Source: Streptomyces sp. NBC_00461 (lineage in GTDB: Bacteria > Actinomycetota > Actinomycetes > Streptomycetales > Streptomycetaceae). From it: a DNA stretch of 64,000 bases. The stretch covers positions 2,513,001-2,577,000 of the forward strand of contig NZ_CP107902.1 in NCBI RefSeq assembly GCF_036013935.1. The letters run 5' to 3'. A model generated the notes under the pieces. It had not been told where the DNA came from. It searched no databases and saw nothing but the letters and a program-made list of their open reading frames with translations. The position numbers and the translations under genes were made by a program. Shown here in pieces: positions 54,475 to 63,168 of this stretch. Position 1 is the stretch's first letter; each line of letters begins with the position of its first letter.

Positions 54475-55829
54475 TTGCTCTCGGGTACCTTCCAACCGAA
54501 CCGCGCCTTGACCGCCGCGCCGTGCGCCGGCAGGTCCTCCGCCTCCGCCAGCGTGACCACGTGATGCGCGACCTCGGCCAGCGCGTCCTTCGTGTAGTCG
54601 ACGATGTGGATGCCGCGCAGGAAGGACTGGACGGACAGGCCCGAGGAGTGGCAGGCGCAACCACCGGTCGGGAGCACGTGGTTGGAGCCGGCCGCGTAGT
54701 CGCCGAGCGAGACCGGCGCCCAGGGGCCGATGAAGATCGCGCCCGCGTTCTTCACCCGGTCGGCCACGGCGGCCGCGTCGGCCGTCTGGATCTCCAGGTG
54801 CTCGGCGCCGTACGCGTCGACCACCCGCAGTCCCTCGTCCACGCCGTCGACGAGCACGATCGCGGACTGCCGGCCGGCGAGGGCCGGGCGGATCCGGTCC
54901 TCGATGTGCTTGGTGGCCGCGACCTGTGACTCCAGCTCCTTCACGACCGCGTCCGCGAGCGCGACGGAGTCGGTGACCAGGACGGCGGCGGCGAGCGGGT
55001 CGTGCTCGGCCTGGCTGATCAGGTCGGCGGCGACGTACACCGGGTCGGCCGTGTCGTCCGCGAGGATCGCGATCTCGGTGGGGCCGGCCTCGGCGTCGAT
55101 ACCGATCTTGCCGGTGAAGTAGCGCTTGGCGGCGGCGACCCAGATGTTGCCGGGGCCGGTGACCATGTTGGCCGGGGCACACGACTCGGTGCCGTGCGCG
55201 AACATCGCGACGGCGGTCGCGCCACCGGCCGCGTAGACCTCATCGACGCCCAGCAGCGCGCACGCGGCGAGGATCGTCGGGTGGGGCAGTCCGCCGGCTG
55301 GATCATTTTCAAAGGCGGGGGCCTGGGCGGGCGAGGCGAGCGCGATCGACGGAACGCCGGCCTCCTGGGCCGGCACCACGTTCATGACCACGGAGGACGG
55401 GTAGACGGACCGTCCGCCGGGCGCGTACAGCCCGACCCGCTCGACCGGCACCCACTTCTCGGTGACCGAGCCGCCCGGCACGACCTGGGTGGTGTGGGTG
55501 CTGCGGCGCTGCTCGCGGTGGACGAGGCGGGCGCGCCGGATGGACTCCTCCAGGGCCGCGCGCACGGCGGGGTCGAGTTCCTCAAGCGCCTTTTCGAGCG
55601 CCGCGGCCGGGACCCGTACGGATTCCAGACGCACCCCGTCGAACTTCTCGGCGAAGTCGATCAGCGCCGCGTCGCCCCGATGATGCACGGCTTCGCAGAT
55701 CGGACGCACCTTCTCCAGGGCGGCCGAGACGTCGAAGTCGGCTCGGGGCAGCAGGTCGCGCAGGGCGGGTCCCTCGGGCAGAGCGTCGCCGCGCAGATCG
55801 ATTCGGGCCAAGACGGAATATTGCAGCAC
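54471..55829 (-). CDS. hisD: Histidinol dehydrogenase
   Basis: The 452-residue zinc enzyme oxidises histidinol to histidine. Conserved parts are [63 protein letters not shown], and the zinc-site region QAEHDPLA and [11 protein letters not shown] 55829 ([13 protein letters not shown] follows) is likely; there may be a start further in, such as the region before RIDLRGD. It is the first gene of the operon. Confidence 0.95.
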   Translation of the reverse strand: MLQYSVLARIDLRGDALPEGPALRDLLPRADFDVSAALEKVRPICEAVHHRGDAALIDFAEKFDGVRLESVRVPAAALEKALEELDPAVRAALEESIRRARLVHREQRRSTHTTQVVPGGSVTEKWVPVERVGLYAPGGRSVYPSSVVMNVVPAQEAGVPSIALASPAQAPAFENDPAGGLPHPTILAACALLGVDEVYAAGGATAVAMFAHGTESCAPANMVTGPGNIWVAAAKRYFTGKIGIDAEAGPTEIAILADDTADPVYVAADLISQAEHDPLAAAVLVTDSVALADAVVKELESQVAATKHIEDRIRPALAGRQSAIVLVDGVDEGLRVVDAYGAEHLEIQTADAAAVADRVKNAGAIFIGPWAPVSLGDYAAGSNHVLPTGGCACHSSGLSVQSFLRGIHIVDYTKDALAEVAHHVVTLAEAEDLPAHGAAVKARFGWKVPESK

Positions 55830-56008
55830 GGGCTCAATTCTCTCAGACCCTGCTCGGGCGTCGTTCGCGCGTATCAATGGCTGATACAGAACTCGGCGGA
55901 ACCCGGAAGATCGCCTTCACGTCTAGCGTTCGAGGCGTCACACAGCGGGCATGAACAGTTGTGCGAAACGTGTGAGCCGGGAGGTTCGAAGAGCGTGCTG
56001 GAAGAGCA

Positions 56009-57586
56009 GTGACCGAGGGGGCCGGTATCCGCACCGGAGACCTGCCGGAGGATCTGACCGCCGCCGAGGCCGGCATGTGGCAGGCCTTCCGCAACGGCAG
56101 TGTGTACGACCTCAGCAGCGGAGACACGACGGTCGACGATCCGCACGGCGGCCATCCCTGGGGGCCCGCGCGGACCGTGCGGGCGCGCATCGTGTGCTGG
56201 CTGCTGCTCGACGGCCCGCCCGCGCTGGCCGGCCGTGTGTCGTCCCTGAAGCTGCGCGGTGTGCAGATCAGCGGCGCCCTGGACCTCGCGGGCGGCACGG
56301 TCACGCCGTACGTCGAGATGCGCGACTGCCGCTTCGAGCGGGACGTCCTGCTGCCGGAGGCCCACTTCACGACCCTGCGGCTGGTGGACTGCTCGGTGCC
56401 GCGCCTGGAAGCGGCCCGCGTCCACACGGAGGGCGATCTGCACCTCCCGCGCTGCCGTTTCCAGGGCGGCATCCGGCTGACCGACGCGCACATCGGTACG
56501 GATCTGATGCTCAACCAGGCGATCGTCTACCGCGACCGCAGCGGCCGCTCGATCGCCGCCGACGGCATGACCGTCGGCCAGGACCTGCAGGCCGAGCTGC
56601 TGGAGTCGCACGGCGAGCTGAGCCTGCGCAGCGCGAAGGTCGGCGTCTCGCTGAGCCTGCGCGGGGCGCGGCTGGCCAACCCGTACTCCCGGCTCGCGCT
56701 GAACGCTCCCCAGCTGACCGTCGGACGCACGCTGTACCTGACCCCGGCGGGCGTCGGCGCCTCGATGCTGAGCGGCGCGACGCCCGCGCGCGGGACACGG
56801 ATCCAGCGGTTCGAGTGCCAGGGCGGGGTGCGGCTGGACGACGGGCGGTTCGAGGACGCGGTCGACCTGGAGCGGGCCCGGTTCACCTTCACCGAGGACC
56901 AGGAACTGTCGCTGCGCCGGGTGCAGACGCCCGAGCTGCGCTTCCTCGGGGAGCGGCCGCAGCGCGGCAAGGTCGTCCTGTCGGGCGCGCGGGTCGTCAA
57001 CCTGATCGACCGGGCGAGCGCCTGGCCGGGCCCGGGCAACCTCCACATGGGCGGTTTCCAGTACGAGAACCTCGTACCGCAGGGGCCCTTCCCGCTCGCC
57101 GAGCGGCTGGACTGGGTGGCCGCCGCGACCGCCGAGTACAACCCGGAGCCGTACGAACGACTGGCCTCCGTGCTGCGGTCCGGCGGCGAGGACGAGGACG
57201 CCCGCGAGGTGCTTCTCGCCAAGCAGCGCCGACGCCGCGAGAGCCTGCCGATCGCCGCCAAGCTCTGGGGGTACATGCAGGACTGGACGGTGGCCTACGG
57301 GTACCGGCCGGGTCGGGCCGCGGTGTGGATGGCGGTGCTGTGGGCGGCGGGCTCGCTGGCCTTCGCACACGCGAGCCATCCGCCGGTGCAGCCCGGGGGG
57401 CACCCGCCTTGGAACCCGGCCCTGTTCGCCCTCGACCTGCTGCTCCCGGTCATCGACCTGGGCCAGGTCGGTGTCTGGCGGCTGCAGGGCGGCTGGCAGT
57501 GGCTGGCCGCGGCGATGATCCTGCTGGGCTGGATCCTGGCGACGACGGTGGCGGCGGGGGCCACGAGGATGCTGCGGCGCAACTGA
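56009..57586 (+). CDS. Beta-helical repeat protein with C-terminal membrane anchor
   Basis: The 525-residue protein, starting at GTG 56009 with GGAAG nearby, has a long central region of short repeated strands such as LKLRGVQISGALDLAGG, DLHLPRCRFQGGIRL and GVRLDDGRFEDAVDL, like a pentapeptide or right-handed beta-helix fold. Two C-terminal membrane segments (AAVWMAVLWAAGSLAFAHAS and WLAAAMILLGWILATTVAAG) follow. The function is unknown. It diverges from hisD. Confidence 0.8.
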   Translation: MTEGAGIRTGDLPEDLTAAEAGMWQAFRNGSVYDLSSGDTTVDDPHGGHPWGPARTVRARIVCWLLLDGPPALAGRVSSLKLRGVQISGALDLAGGTVTPYVEMRDCRFERDVLLPEAHFTTLRLVDCSVPRLEAARVHTEGDLHLPRCRFQGGIRLTDAHIGTDLMLNQAIVYRDRSGRSIAADGMTVGQDLQAELLESHGELSLRSAKVGVSLSLRGARLANPYSRLALNAPQLTVGRTLYLTPAGVGASMLSGATPARGTRIQRFECQGGVRLDDGRFEDAVDLERARFTFTEDQELSLRRVQTPELRFLGERPQRGKVVLSGARVVNLIDRASAWPGPGNLHMGGFQYENLVPQGPFPLAERLDWVAAATAEYNPEPYERLASVLRSGGEDEDAREVLLAKQRRRRESLPIAAKLWGYMQDWTVAYGYRPGRAAVWMAVLWAAGSLAFAHASHPPVQPGGHPPWNPALFALDLLLPVIDLGQVGVWRLQGGWQWLAAAMILLGWILATTVAAGATRMLRRN

Positions 57587-57727
57587 CGTACGGCGGGACC
57601 CGTGACTCGGTCCTTGACGTCCGAACAGTTGTTGAACAGTCACCCTTTACCTGTACTTGACCGACCCGCGCACAACTTTCCATGAGTTGCCGATAGGCCC
57701 TGGCGCGGGTTGACCTGCGGCCTTTCA

Positions 57728-58765
57728 ATGGTCGACACGATGGCTCTGCTGCACCCGTTCAGTCGCACCGCCCGGGCTCCCCGGACCACCCCTCGCCCCG
57801 TCACCGGACTCCCCGCCGACGACGAGGTGCTCCTCGACGCGCCCGACGACCGCCTCGGCCCCGCGCTGGTCGCTGCCGCGCGCGGCGAGCACGGCCCCGC
57901 GGCCGCACTGCTCGCCGCCACGCGCGCCACCGCCGCCTGGGAGAACCGCGACCGGTACGCGAGACGGCTCGCGGCCTTCGCGCACTCCCGCCCGCAGTGG
58001 CTGGAGAGCTGGTACGCCCACGCCCCGCACGACCCGGACGTGCTGCTGCTCAGAGCCCAGCTCGCGGTGGACCACGCCTGGCGCTCCCCGGCGCGCGCGG
58101 AGTTGCTGCGCGAGGTGAGCCCCCTGATCACGGCGGCCGCCCGCGGCGACGACCGCGACCCGGTGCCGTGGCGGCTCGCGCTGGACCACGCGCGCGGCAC
58201 CGAGGCCGGGCCCAAGTACTTCGGTGAACTCTGGGAGGCGGCACTGCGCCGCGCCCCGCACCACTACGGCTGCCATGTGGCGGCCCTGCGCTATCTCGCC
58301 GCCTCCTGGCAGGGCTTCCACCTCGAGTGCTTCGACTTCGCCGACCGGGCCGCGCAGGACGCCCCGCCGGACTCCCTCATCCAGGCGCTGCCGTCGCGTG
58401 CGGCGCTGGCCTACCTGACCGAAGGCGGCGGTGCCGAGGTGCCACGCGAGCGGCTGGACACGGCGGCCGACCGGGCGATCGCGCTGTCCGCCCGCTTCCC
58501 GGTCGCCGACCCGTGGCCGGCCGAGATCCGCAACAAGCTGATGTACGTCCTCGTACGCCTGGACCGCTGGCAGGACGCCCTCGCCGAAGTCCACCGGATC
58601 GGCCCGTGCGCCACGTCCTTCCCCTGGGACCGGATGTCGGACGACCCGCTGGCCCTGTTTCTCCGGGTGCGCGGCGACATCCGCGCCCGTGCGGCAGGCC
58701 TTGCGACCCCGTCCCGGTATCCACGGAGTGAGCGCGGCGGACGCGCCGGCTCCGGCGACCATTAG
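57728..58765 (+). CDS. Hypothetical protein, helical-repeat type (DUF4034-like)
   Basis: The 345-residue soluble protein is Ala/Arg-rich and mostly helical, with W-x-E pairs such as HSRPQWLESWYAHAPHDPDVLLLRAQLAVDHAW (in parts: HDPDVLLLRAQL) and LRYLAASWQGFHLECFDFADRAA, which looks like TPR-like repeats. I do not recognise a catalytic motif. ATG 57728 is chosen; ATG 57740 is also possible. It lies 11 bp upstream of the Lon-N gene and may be cotranscribed with it. Confidence 0.75.
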   Translation: MVDTMALLHPFSRTARAPRTTPRPVTGLPADDEVLLDAPDDRLGPALVAAARGEHGPAAALLAATRATAAWENRDRYARRLAAFAHSRPQWLESWYAHAPHDPDVLLLRAQLAVDHAWRSPARAELLREVSPLITAAARGDDRDPVPWRLALDHARGTEAGPKYFGELWEAALRRAPHHYGCHVAALRYLAASWQGFHLECFDFADRAAQDAPPDSLIQALPSRAALAYLTEGGGAEVPRERLDTAADRAIALSARFPVADPWPAEIRNKLMYVLVRLDRWQDALAEVHRIGPCATSFPWDRMSDDPLALFLRVRGDIRARAAGLATPSRYPRSERGGRAGSGDH

Positions 58766-58776
58766 GCTTTTGCGCC

Positions 58777-59517
58777 GTGACCACCGTCCGTCTCCCCCTC
58801 TTCCCCCTGAACTCGGTTCTGTTCCCGGGGCTGGTGCTTCCGTTGAACGTGTTCGAGGAGCGCTATCGCGCCATGATGCGCGAACTCCTCAAGGCACCCG
58901 AGGACGAACCGCGCCGGTTCGCCGTCGTGGCGATCCGCGACGGCCACGAGGTGGCACCGAGCGCGCCCGGCATGCCGGACCCCACGGCCCTGCCCGACCG
59001 GGGGCCCTCGGCGGGCTTCGGCACCGACCCCGCGAAGTCGTTCCACGCGACGGGCTGTGTCGCGGACGCGGCCACGATCCGCGAGCGCGCCGACGGCACC
59101 TTCGAGGTATTGGCGACGGGGACGACCCGGGTGCGTCTGGTGTCCGTGGACGCGTCGGGCCCGTATCTGACGGCGGAGCTGGAAGAGCTCCCGGAGGATC
59201 CGGGCGACGAGGCGGGCGCGCTGGCCGAGGGCGTGCTGCGCGCGTTCCGCCAGTACCAGAAGCGCCTGGCGGGCGCGCGTGAGCGCTCGCTCTCGACGGG
59301 CGCCGACCTCCCGGACGAGCCGTCCGTGGTCTCCTACCTGGTGGCGGCGGCGATGATGCTGGACACGCCCACCAAGCAGCGCCTGCTCCAGGCCCCGGAC
59401 ACGGCGTCCCGGCTGCGCGACGAGCTGAAACTCCTTCGCTCCGAGACGTCGATCATCCGTAGCCTGCCGTCACTGCCGGCGTCGGACCTGACGCGCGGCC
59501 GGACGAGCCTCAACTGA
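58777..59517 (+). CDS. Lon N-terminal (LON substrate-binding) domain protein
   Basis: The 246-residue protein starts MTTVRLPLFPLNSVLFPGLVLPLNVFEERYRAMM (in parts: LPLFPLNSVLFPG and LNVFEERYR), the LON-N signature, and contains GCVADAATIRERADG and GTTRVRLVS. A C-terminal helical part follows. The ATPase and protease domains of Lon are absent. The stand-alone LON domain may bind protein or peptide; the role is unknown. Confidence 0.9.
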   Translation: MTTVRLPLFPLNSVLFPGLVLPLNVFEERYRAMMRELLKAPEDEPRRFAVVAIRDGHEVAPSAPGMPDPTALPDRGPSAGFGTDPAKSFHATGCVADAATIRERADGTFEVLATGTTRVRLVSVDASGPYLTAELEELPEDPGDEAGALAEGVLRAFRQYQKRLAGARERSLSTGADLPDEPSVVSYLVAAAMMLDTPTKQRLLQAPDTASRLRDELKLLRSETSIIRSLPSLPASDLTRGRTSLN

Positions 59518-59537
59518 CCTCCACTGCGAAGGCCCAG

Positions 59538-60041
59538 ATGGCGAAGAAGCCGAAGAAACAGCAGCAGGCGGGCGGCACACCGGCGACGGTGGCCCTGACC
59601 TCGGCCGGCGTCACGTACACGGTCCACTCCTACGACCACGACCCCTCCCACCCGTCGTACGGCGAGGAGGCCGCGGAGGCGATGGGCGTCTCACCGGACC
59701 GGGTCTTCAAGACCCTGGTGGCGGACGTGGACGGCGCGCTGACGGTCGCGGTGGTCCCGGTGGCGGGCCAGCTCGACCTGAAGGCCCTCGCCTCGGCCGT
59801 CGGCGGCAAACGCGCCGCGATGGCGGACCCGTCCCTGGCCGAGCGCACCACGGGCTACGTGCGCGGCGGCATCTCCCCCCTCGGCCAGCGCCGGAAACTC
59901 CCCACGGTCCTGGACGCCTCGGCCTCGGCCCACACCACGATCTGCATCTCGGCGGGCCGCCGCGGCCTTGAGGTCGAACTCTCCCCCGAAGACCTGACCA
60001 AGCTGACGCAAGCGGTCCTGGCCCCCATCGGACGCGCCTGA
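59538..60041 (+). CDS. ybaK: YbaK/EbsC family aminoacyl-tRNA deacylase
   Basis: The 167-residue protein begins MAKKPKKQQQ and contains VHSYDHDP, VFKTLVADVDG, LDLKALASAVGGKRAAMADP, YVRGGISPLGQRRKLPTVLD and ICISAGRRGLEVELSPEDL. The GGISPLG loop and the Lys in VFKTLV are YbaK features. It edits Cys-tRNA(Pro). It lies 20 bp after the Lon-N gene. Confidence 0.93.
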   Translation: MAKKPKKQQQAGGTPATVALTSAGVTYTVHSYDHDPSHPSYGEEAAEAMGVSPDRVFKTLVADVDGALTVAVVPVAGQLDLKALASAVGGKRAAMADPSLAERTTGYVRGGISPLGQRRKLPTVLDASASAHTTICISAGRRGLEVELSPEDLTKLTQAVLAPIGRA

Positions 60042-60056
60042 CCCCTCGACGACCGC

Positions 60057-60080
60057 CCCTCGCTCGGTTAAGTACGAGGG
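60057..60080 (+). promoter_or_regulatory. Hairpin sequestering the Shine-Dalgarno of the bL37-like gene
   Basis: CCCTCG (60057-60062) can pair with CGAGGG (60075-60080), which contains the GAGGG just ahead of the ATG. Pairing would hide the ribosome-binding site; the effect is inferred. Confidence 0.4.
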
Positions 60081-60082
60081 AC

Positions 60083-60157
60083 ATGTCGAAGAAAACCCGA
60101 AAACGGAAGTGGCGCACCAAGAAGGGCCGCTCCAACCACGGCCACCGCCCGGCATAA
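60083..60157 (+). CDS. bL37-like 24-residue ribosomal protein
   Basis: A 24-residue, very basic peptide runs from ATG 60083 to TAA 60157. It begins MSKKTRKRKWRTKKG and ends with NHGHRPA. Mycobacterial 50S protein bL37 is also 24 residues and, as I recall, ends KANHGKRP with a basic N-terminus. GAGGG lies directly upstream. It is only 41 bp after ybaK. Size, charge and the NHG-RP tail make bL37 likely. Confidence 0.78.
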   Translation: MSKKTRKRKWRTKKGRSNHGHRPA

Positions 60158-60193
60158 CCGTGCCCTGCCCCTCAAACGCCGGCCGGGTCAAGC

Positions 60194-60216
60194 CAGCCCG
60201 TCCGGCGTTCGAGGCC
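60194..60216 (+). repeat. Partial copy of the dispersed intergenic repeat
   Basis: The segment shares CAGCCCGTCCGGCGTT with the full copy at 60246-60283 and then diverges. It is preceded by the inverted version CAAACGCCGG at about 60175-60184, so the two can pair. Confidence 0.65.
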
Positions 60217-60245
60217 ACACCTTTCCACACCGCCCCGCGCCCCCT

Positions 60246-60283
60246 CAGCCCGTCCGGCGTTTGAGGACGAGGCCGTTCAGGCC
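60246..60283 (+). repeat. Dispersed intergenic repeat, copy 2
   Basis: This 38-bp sequence matches the reverse complement of 2995-3032 at 37 positions. Both copies adjoin GC hairpins; here they are at 60297-60337. Confidence 0.8.
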
Positions 60284-60296
60284 GATCGGGGGTCCA

Positions 60297-60337
60297 GGGG
60301 GCAAAGCCCCCGGCGGGGTCGAAGGGGCGGAGCCCCT
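60297..60337. terminator. Two GC hairpins between bL37 and the DUF2567-type gene
   Basis: GGGGGC-AAA-GCCCCC (60297-60311) and AGGGGC-GGA-GCCCCT (60323-60337) lie between convergent genes. They probably act as terminators. Confidence 0.6.
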
Positions 60338-60419
60338 GGGGACGGGACGGGAAGGGGCGGCGGGGGCGAAAAGAGACCACCGCGACCACAACGGCACCGC
60401 CCACCCCACGCCCGACGCC

Positions 60420-61115
60420 CTACGCCATCGGCGCCCCGTAAGGATCTTCGGGAACACCCCCGTGTTCCTGATACGGCTCCGGATCCCGAGGCCCGAACAA
60501 CGCCATCAACCCAAGGTGCACCACCAGCGCGGCCAACGACCACGCCAACAACGCCCCCTTGGCCCCAAGCTTCAGCGGCGCGGAGAACCTGACCCCCTCG
60601 CCCACAGCCTTCGCATGGGCGATCACATCCTGCGCGGGCCCGAGCCACACCCCGATCTTCCAGGCCAGCAGGGACCCGAGCAGCCCCCCGACCCCCAGCG
60701 CCACCACCAACGGCACTCCCCCACGCCGCCGCCACAGGAAGACCGCGAGCGCACTCACCGCACCGAGGGCCACCGCAAGCAGAGTGAACGTTCCGTCCAC
60801 CCCGATCGCCTGTTCGCCCTCGCTGTCCGCGAGATAGACGATCCACCTCTTGTCGACCACGTCCCCGACCAGCGGCACATGCGGGGCCAGCCACCACCAC
60901 AACACCCCGAGCAGCACACCTGCGAGCGCCACCGCCACCGTGATCACGGCGGCCTCCCGCACTTCGGTCTTCATCCCGGGCCCGTCCTGTCCGTACGTAC
61001 CGTCCCAGGATGCGTCATGCGGTGCGGGAGCCACCTGTCCGGCAGCCGGCGGCTGCCACGCGTTCTGCGAGGACGGTTCATGCGGCGGCGGAGGCGGAGT
61101 CAACGGTGCGGTCAC
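60420..61115 (-). CDS. DUF2567-like membrane protein
   Basis: The 231-residue protein has a Pro-rich N-terminus, then four membrane segments (AVITVAVALAGVLLGVLWWW, FTLLAVALGAVSALAVFLW, PLVVALGVGGLLGSLLAWKI, LLAWSLAALVVHLGLMALFG) and a periplasmic loop with LVGDVVDKRWIVYLADSEGEQAI in parts. It resembles actinobacterial DUF2567 proteins; the function is unknown. ATG 61115 is used. It ends just past the hairpin region. Confidence 0.75.
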   Translation of the reverse strand: MTAPLTPPPPPHEPSSQNAWQPPAAGQVAPAPHDASWDGTYGQDGPGMKTEVREAAVITVAVALAGVLLGVLWWWLAPHVPLVGDVVDKRWIVYLADSEGEQAIGVDGTFTLLAVALGAVSALAVFLWRRRGGVPLVVALGVGGLLGSLLAWKIGVWLGPAQDVIAHAKAVGEGVRFSAPLKLGAKGALLAWSLAALVVHLGLMALFGPRDPEPYQEHGGVPEDPYGAPMA

Positions 61116-61149
61116 CCTGCCATCGTGCCAGGCCCGCCTGTGCGGCGCG

Positions 61150-61971
61150 TCACCGGACGGCAGCCCGCCGGTACGCCCAGGTGGCGACGGCGAGCGAGAG
61201 GACGCCCACGCCGGCGCACACGGCGAGGTCCCCGGCCACGAAGGCCCAGTCGGGACGCGGCCCGAAGGTCCGCGCGAAGGCCTCGACGCCGTACGTCGAC
61301 GGCAGCAGATCCCGGGCGAACCGCACGGCCTCCGGCATCCGGTCGGCCGGCAGCACCCCCAGCAGCAGCGCCGCGGACATGCCCAACTGCCCGAGCAGCG
61401 TGGCCAGTTCCGGCCGGGGCGCGAGCAGGCCGAGCGCCGCCCCCAGCCCCGCCAGTGCGGCCCCCGCCAGCGGGATCACCGCGACGAGCACCCACAGGTG
61501 CGCCATCGGCAACCCGAACAGCGCGCACCCGAACACCGCCGTGACCACGGTCCCCGGCACGGTGAACGACGCATACGCGCCCGCCGCCCCCAGCACCACG
61601 GACGCGGGCGGCACGGGCAGCGTGGCGTAGTGGTCGAGTCCCCCGCTCGCCCGGAGCTGCCCGAAGTACTGAGCCAGCAGGTTCAGCGCGACGAACGCCA
61701 CCACGAGCACCGACGCCCCGGCCACCACCGACTCGGCCTCGCCCCCGCCGTCCACGACCCCGCGCATCAGGACCATGATCCCGACGGACTGGAAGGTCGC
61801 CACGAACAGCAGCGGAATCCGCGCGACCCGCGCGCGCGACAGCTGCGCCCGGTACACGGCGACGAGAGCAGGCCACATCCGCGCCCGCGGCCCGAGCTCG
61901 GCCGCGCCGCTGTCGGCCTCCTCCACCGCCAGGGCACTGCCCGGCAGGACATCGGCGGGTACGACACTCAC
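61150..61971 (-). CDS. ABC-2 type transporter permease
   Basis: The 273-residue membrane protein has about six hydrophobic segments (for example PLLFVATFQSVGIMVLMRG and VVAFVALNLLAQYFG) and ends AVATWAYRRAAVR. It follows its ATPase on the same strand. GTG 61971 has GGGGAG nine bases upstream; an in-frame ATG at 62034 lacks such a site but would shorten the gap to the ATPase gene. The substrate is unknown. Confidence 0.85.
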   Translation of the reverse strand: MSVVPADVLPGSALAVEEADSGAAELGPRARMWPALVAVYRAQLSRARVARIPLLFVATFQSVGIMVLMRGVVDGGGEAESVVAGASVLVVAFVALNLLAQYFGQLRASGGLDHYATLPVPPASVVLGAAGAYASFTVPGTVVTAVFGCALFGLPMAHLWVLVAVIPLAGAALAGLGAALGLLAPRPELATLLGQLGMSAALLLGVLPADRMPEAVRFARDLLPSTYGVEAFARTFGPRPDWAFVAGDLAVCAGVGVLSLAVATWAYRRAAVR

Positions 61972-62071
61972 CTCGTGCTGCTCCCCTTCTCGCTCGGGCC
62001 CACTGAGGCGCTGGGCCTCTCCCGTAGGGACCATACGGCTGCGGCGGCCCGCGCACTCACGACTACGTCGC

Positions 62072-63091
62072 TCACGCCTTCACCAACCCCTGCTGCGCGG
62101 CGCCGCCCAGCGCCAGGTACACGTCCTCCAGGCTCGGAGTTGCCAGCGTGAAGTCGTCCAGCGCGGCGAAGGCGCTGCCGCCGGTGACGGTGGAGACGAC
62201 CGCACGCGCCTCCTCGGGGGCGAGCCTGAGCGTCCAGCGGCGCCCGGACTCGGCGGCCCGCTCCTTGAGCGCGGCTACCTCGGGGACGTGCAGCGGCGCC
62301 GTCTCGCGCCACACCAGCTCGACCCGGACCTCCCCGGCGACCTGCTCCTTGAGCCCGGCAGGGGTGTCGCAGGCGATGACCCGGCCTCGGTCGAGGACGG
62401 CGACCCGGTCGAGGACGGTCTCGGCCTCGATGACGTTGTGAGTGACGAGCAGCACGGTCGTCCCGCGCTCGGCCCGCCGCCGGTCCACGGCCGCCCACAC
62501 GGCCCGCCGGGCCACGGGGTCCATCCCGGTGGTCGGCTCGTCGAGCACGAGCAGCGGCCGCTCCCCGACCAGCGCGGCGGCGAGGCACGCGAGCCGCCGC
62601 TGCCCCCCGGACAGCTTCTTGAGCGGCCGCCCGGCGATCGCCGTCAGGCCCAGCTCCTCGAGTACGGCGTCCCGCTCGTCCCGCGCCTGCCGCGCCTGAA
62701 GGCCACGCAGCCGCCCGGTCGTCTCGGCGGCCAGCGACACGGTCAGCTCGTCGAGCGCGCTGGACTCCTGTCCCAGGTAGGCGAGGATCCGCGCGGCCCG
62801 CTCCGGGTGCCGCACGATGTCGTGGCCGAGGATCTCGACCCGCCCGGAGTCGGGTCGCATCAGCCCGGTCAGCTGCCGGACGAGGGTGGACTTGCCGGCC
62901 CCGTTCGGGCCGAGGAGACCGAAGATCTCGCCCCGGCGGATGTCCAGCCGTACGTCGTCGGTGGCCCGTACCGCGGGCGCCCCCGGCACACCCCGGCGCG
63001 CCCGCATCGCCGGATAGGTCTTGGTCAGCCCGCGCACCGCGCACACGACATCCCCACCGTGCCGAAGTGCCTGTGCCGCGCGCGTACTCAC
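62072..63091 (-). CDS. ABC transporter ATP-binding protein
   Basis: The 339-residue ATPase has Walker A LGPNGAGKSTLVRQL, a Q-loop in AYLGQESSALDEL, the signature KLSGGQRRLACLAAAL, Walker B LLVLDEPTTGMDP and the switch His in LLVTHNVIEAE. A C-terminal domain of about 90 residues follows. It pairs with the downstream permease as an exporter of the DrrA type. GTG 63091 is chosen; longer upstream extension reads into a neighbouring gene. Confidence 0.93.
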   Translation of the reverse strand: MSTRAAQALRHGGDVVCAVRGLTKTYPAMRARRGVPGAPAVRATDDVRLDIRRGEIFGLLGPNGAGKSTLVRQLTGLMRPDSGRVEILGHDIVRHPERAARILAYLGQESSALDELTVSLAAETTGRLRGLQARQARDERDAVLEELGLTAIAGRPLKKLSGGQRRLACLAAALVGERPLLVLDEPTTGMDPVARRAVWAAVDRRRAERGTTVLLVTHNVIEAETVLDRVAVLDRGRVIACDTPAGLKEQVAGEVRVELVWRETAPLHVPEVAALKERAAESGRRWTLRLAPEEARAVVSTVTGGSAFAALDDFTLATPSLEDVYLALGGAAQQGLVKA

Positions 63092-63168
63092 AACACACGA
63101 GGGTACGGGGTCCGCGGCGTCCGGCCGCTCCCGGGTCGCCCCATAACGGCACATCCACCGGTAAGGAA

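Noticed and set aside
55830..56008. Small ORF upstream of the beta-helical protein
   Set aside because: The ATG at 55951 opens a frame that runs antisense-like through the neighbouring gene with no protein character.
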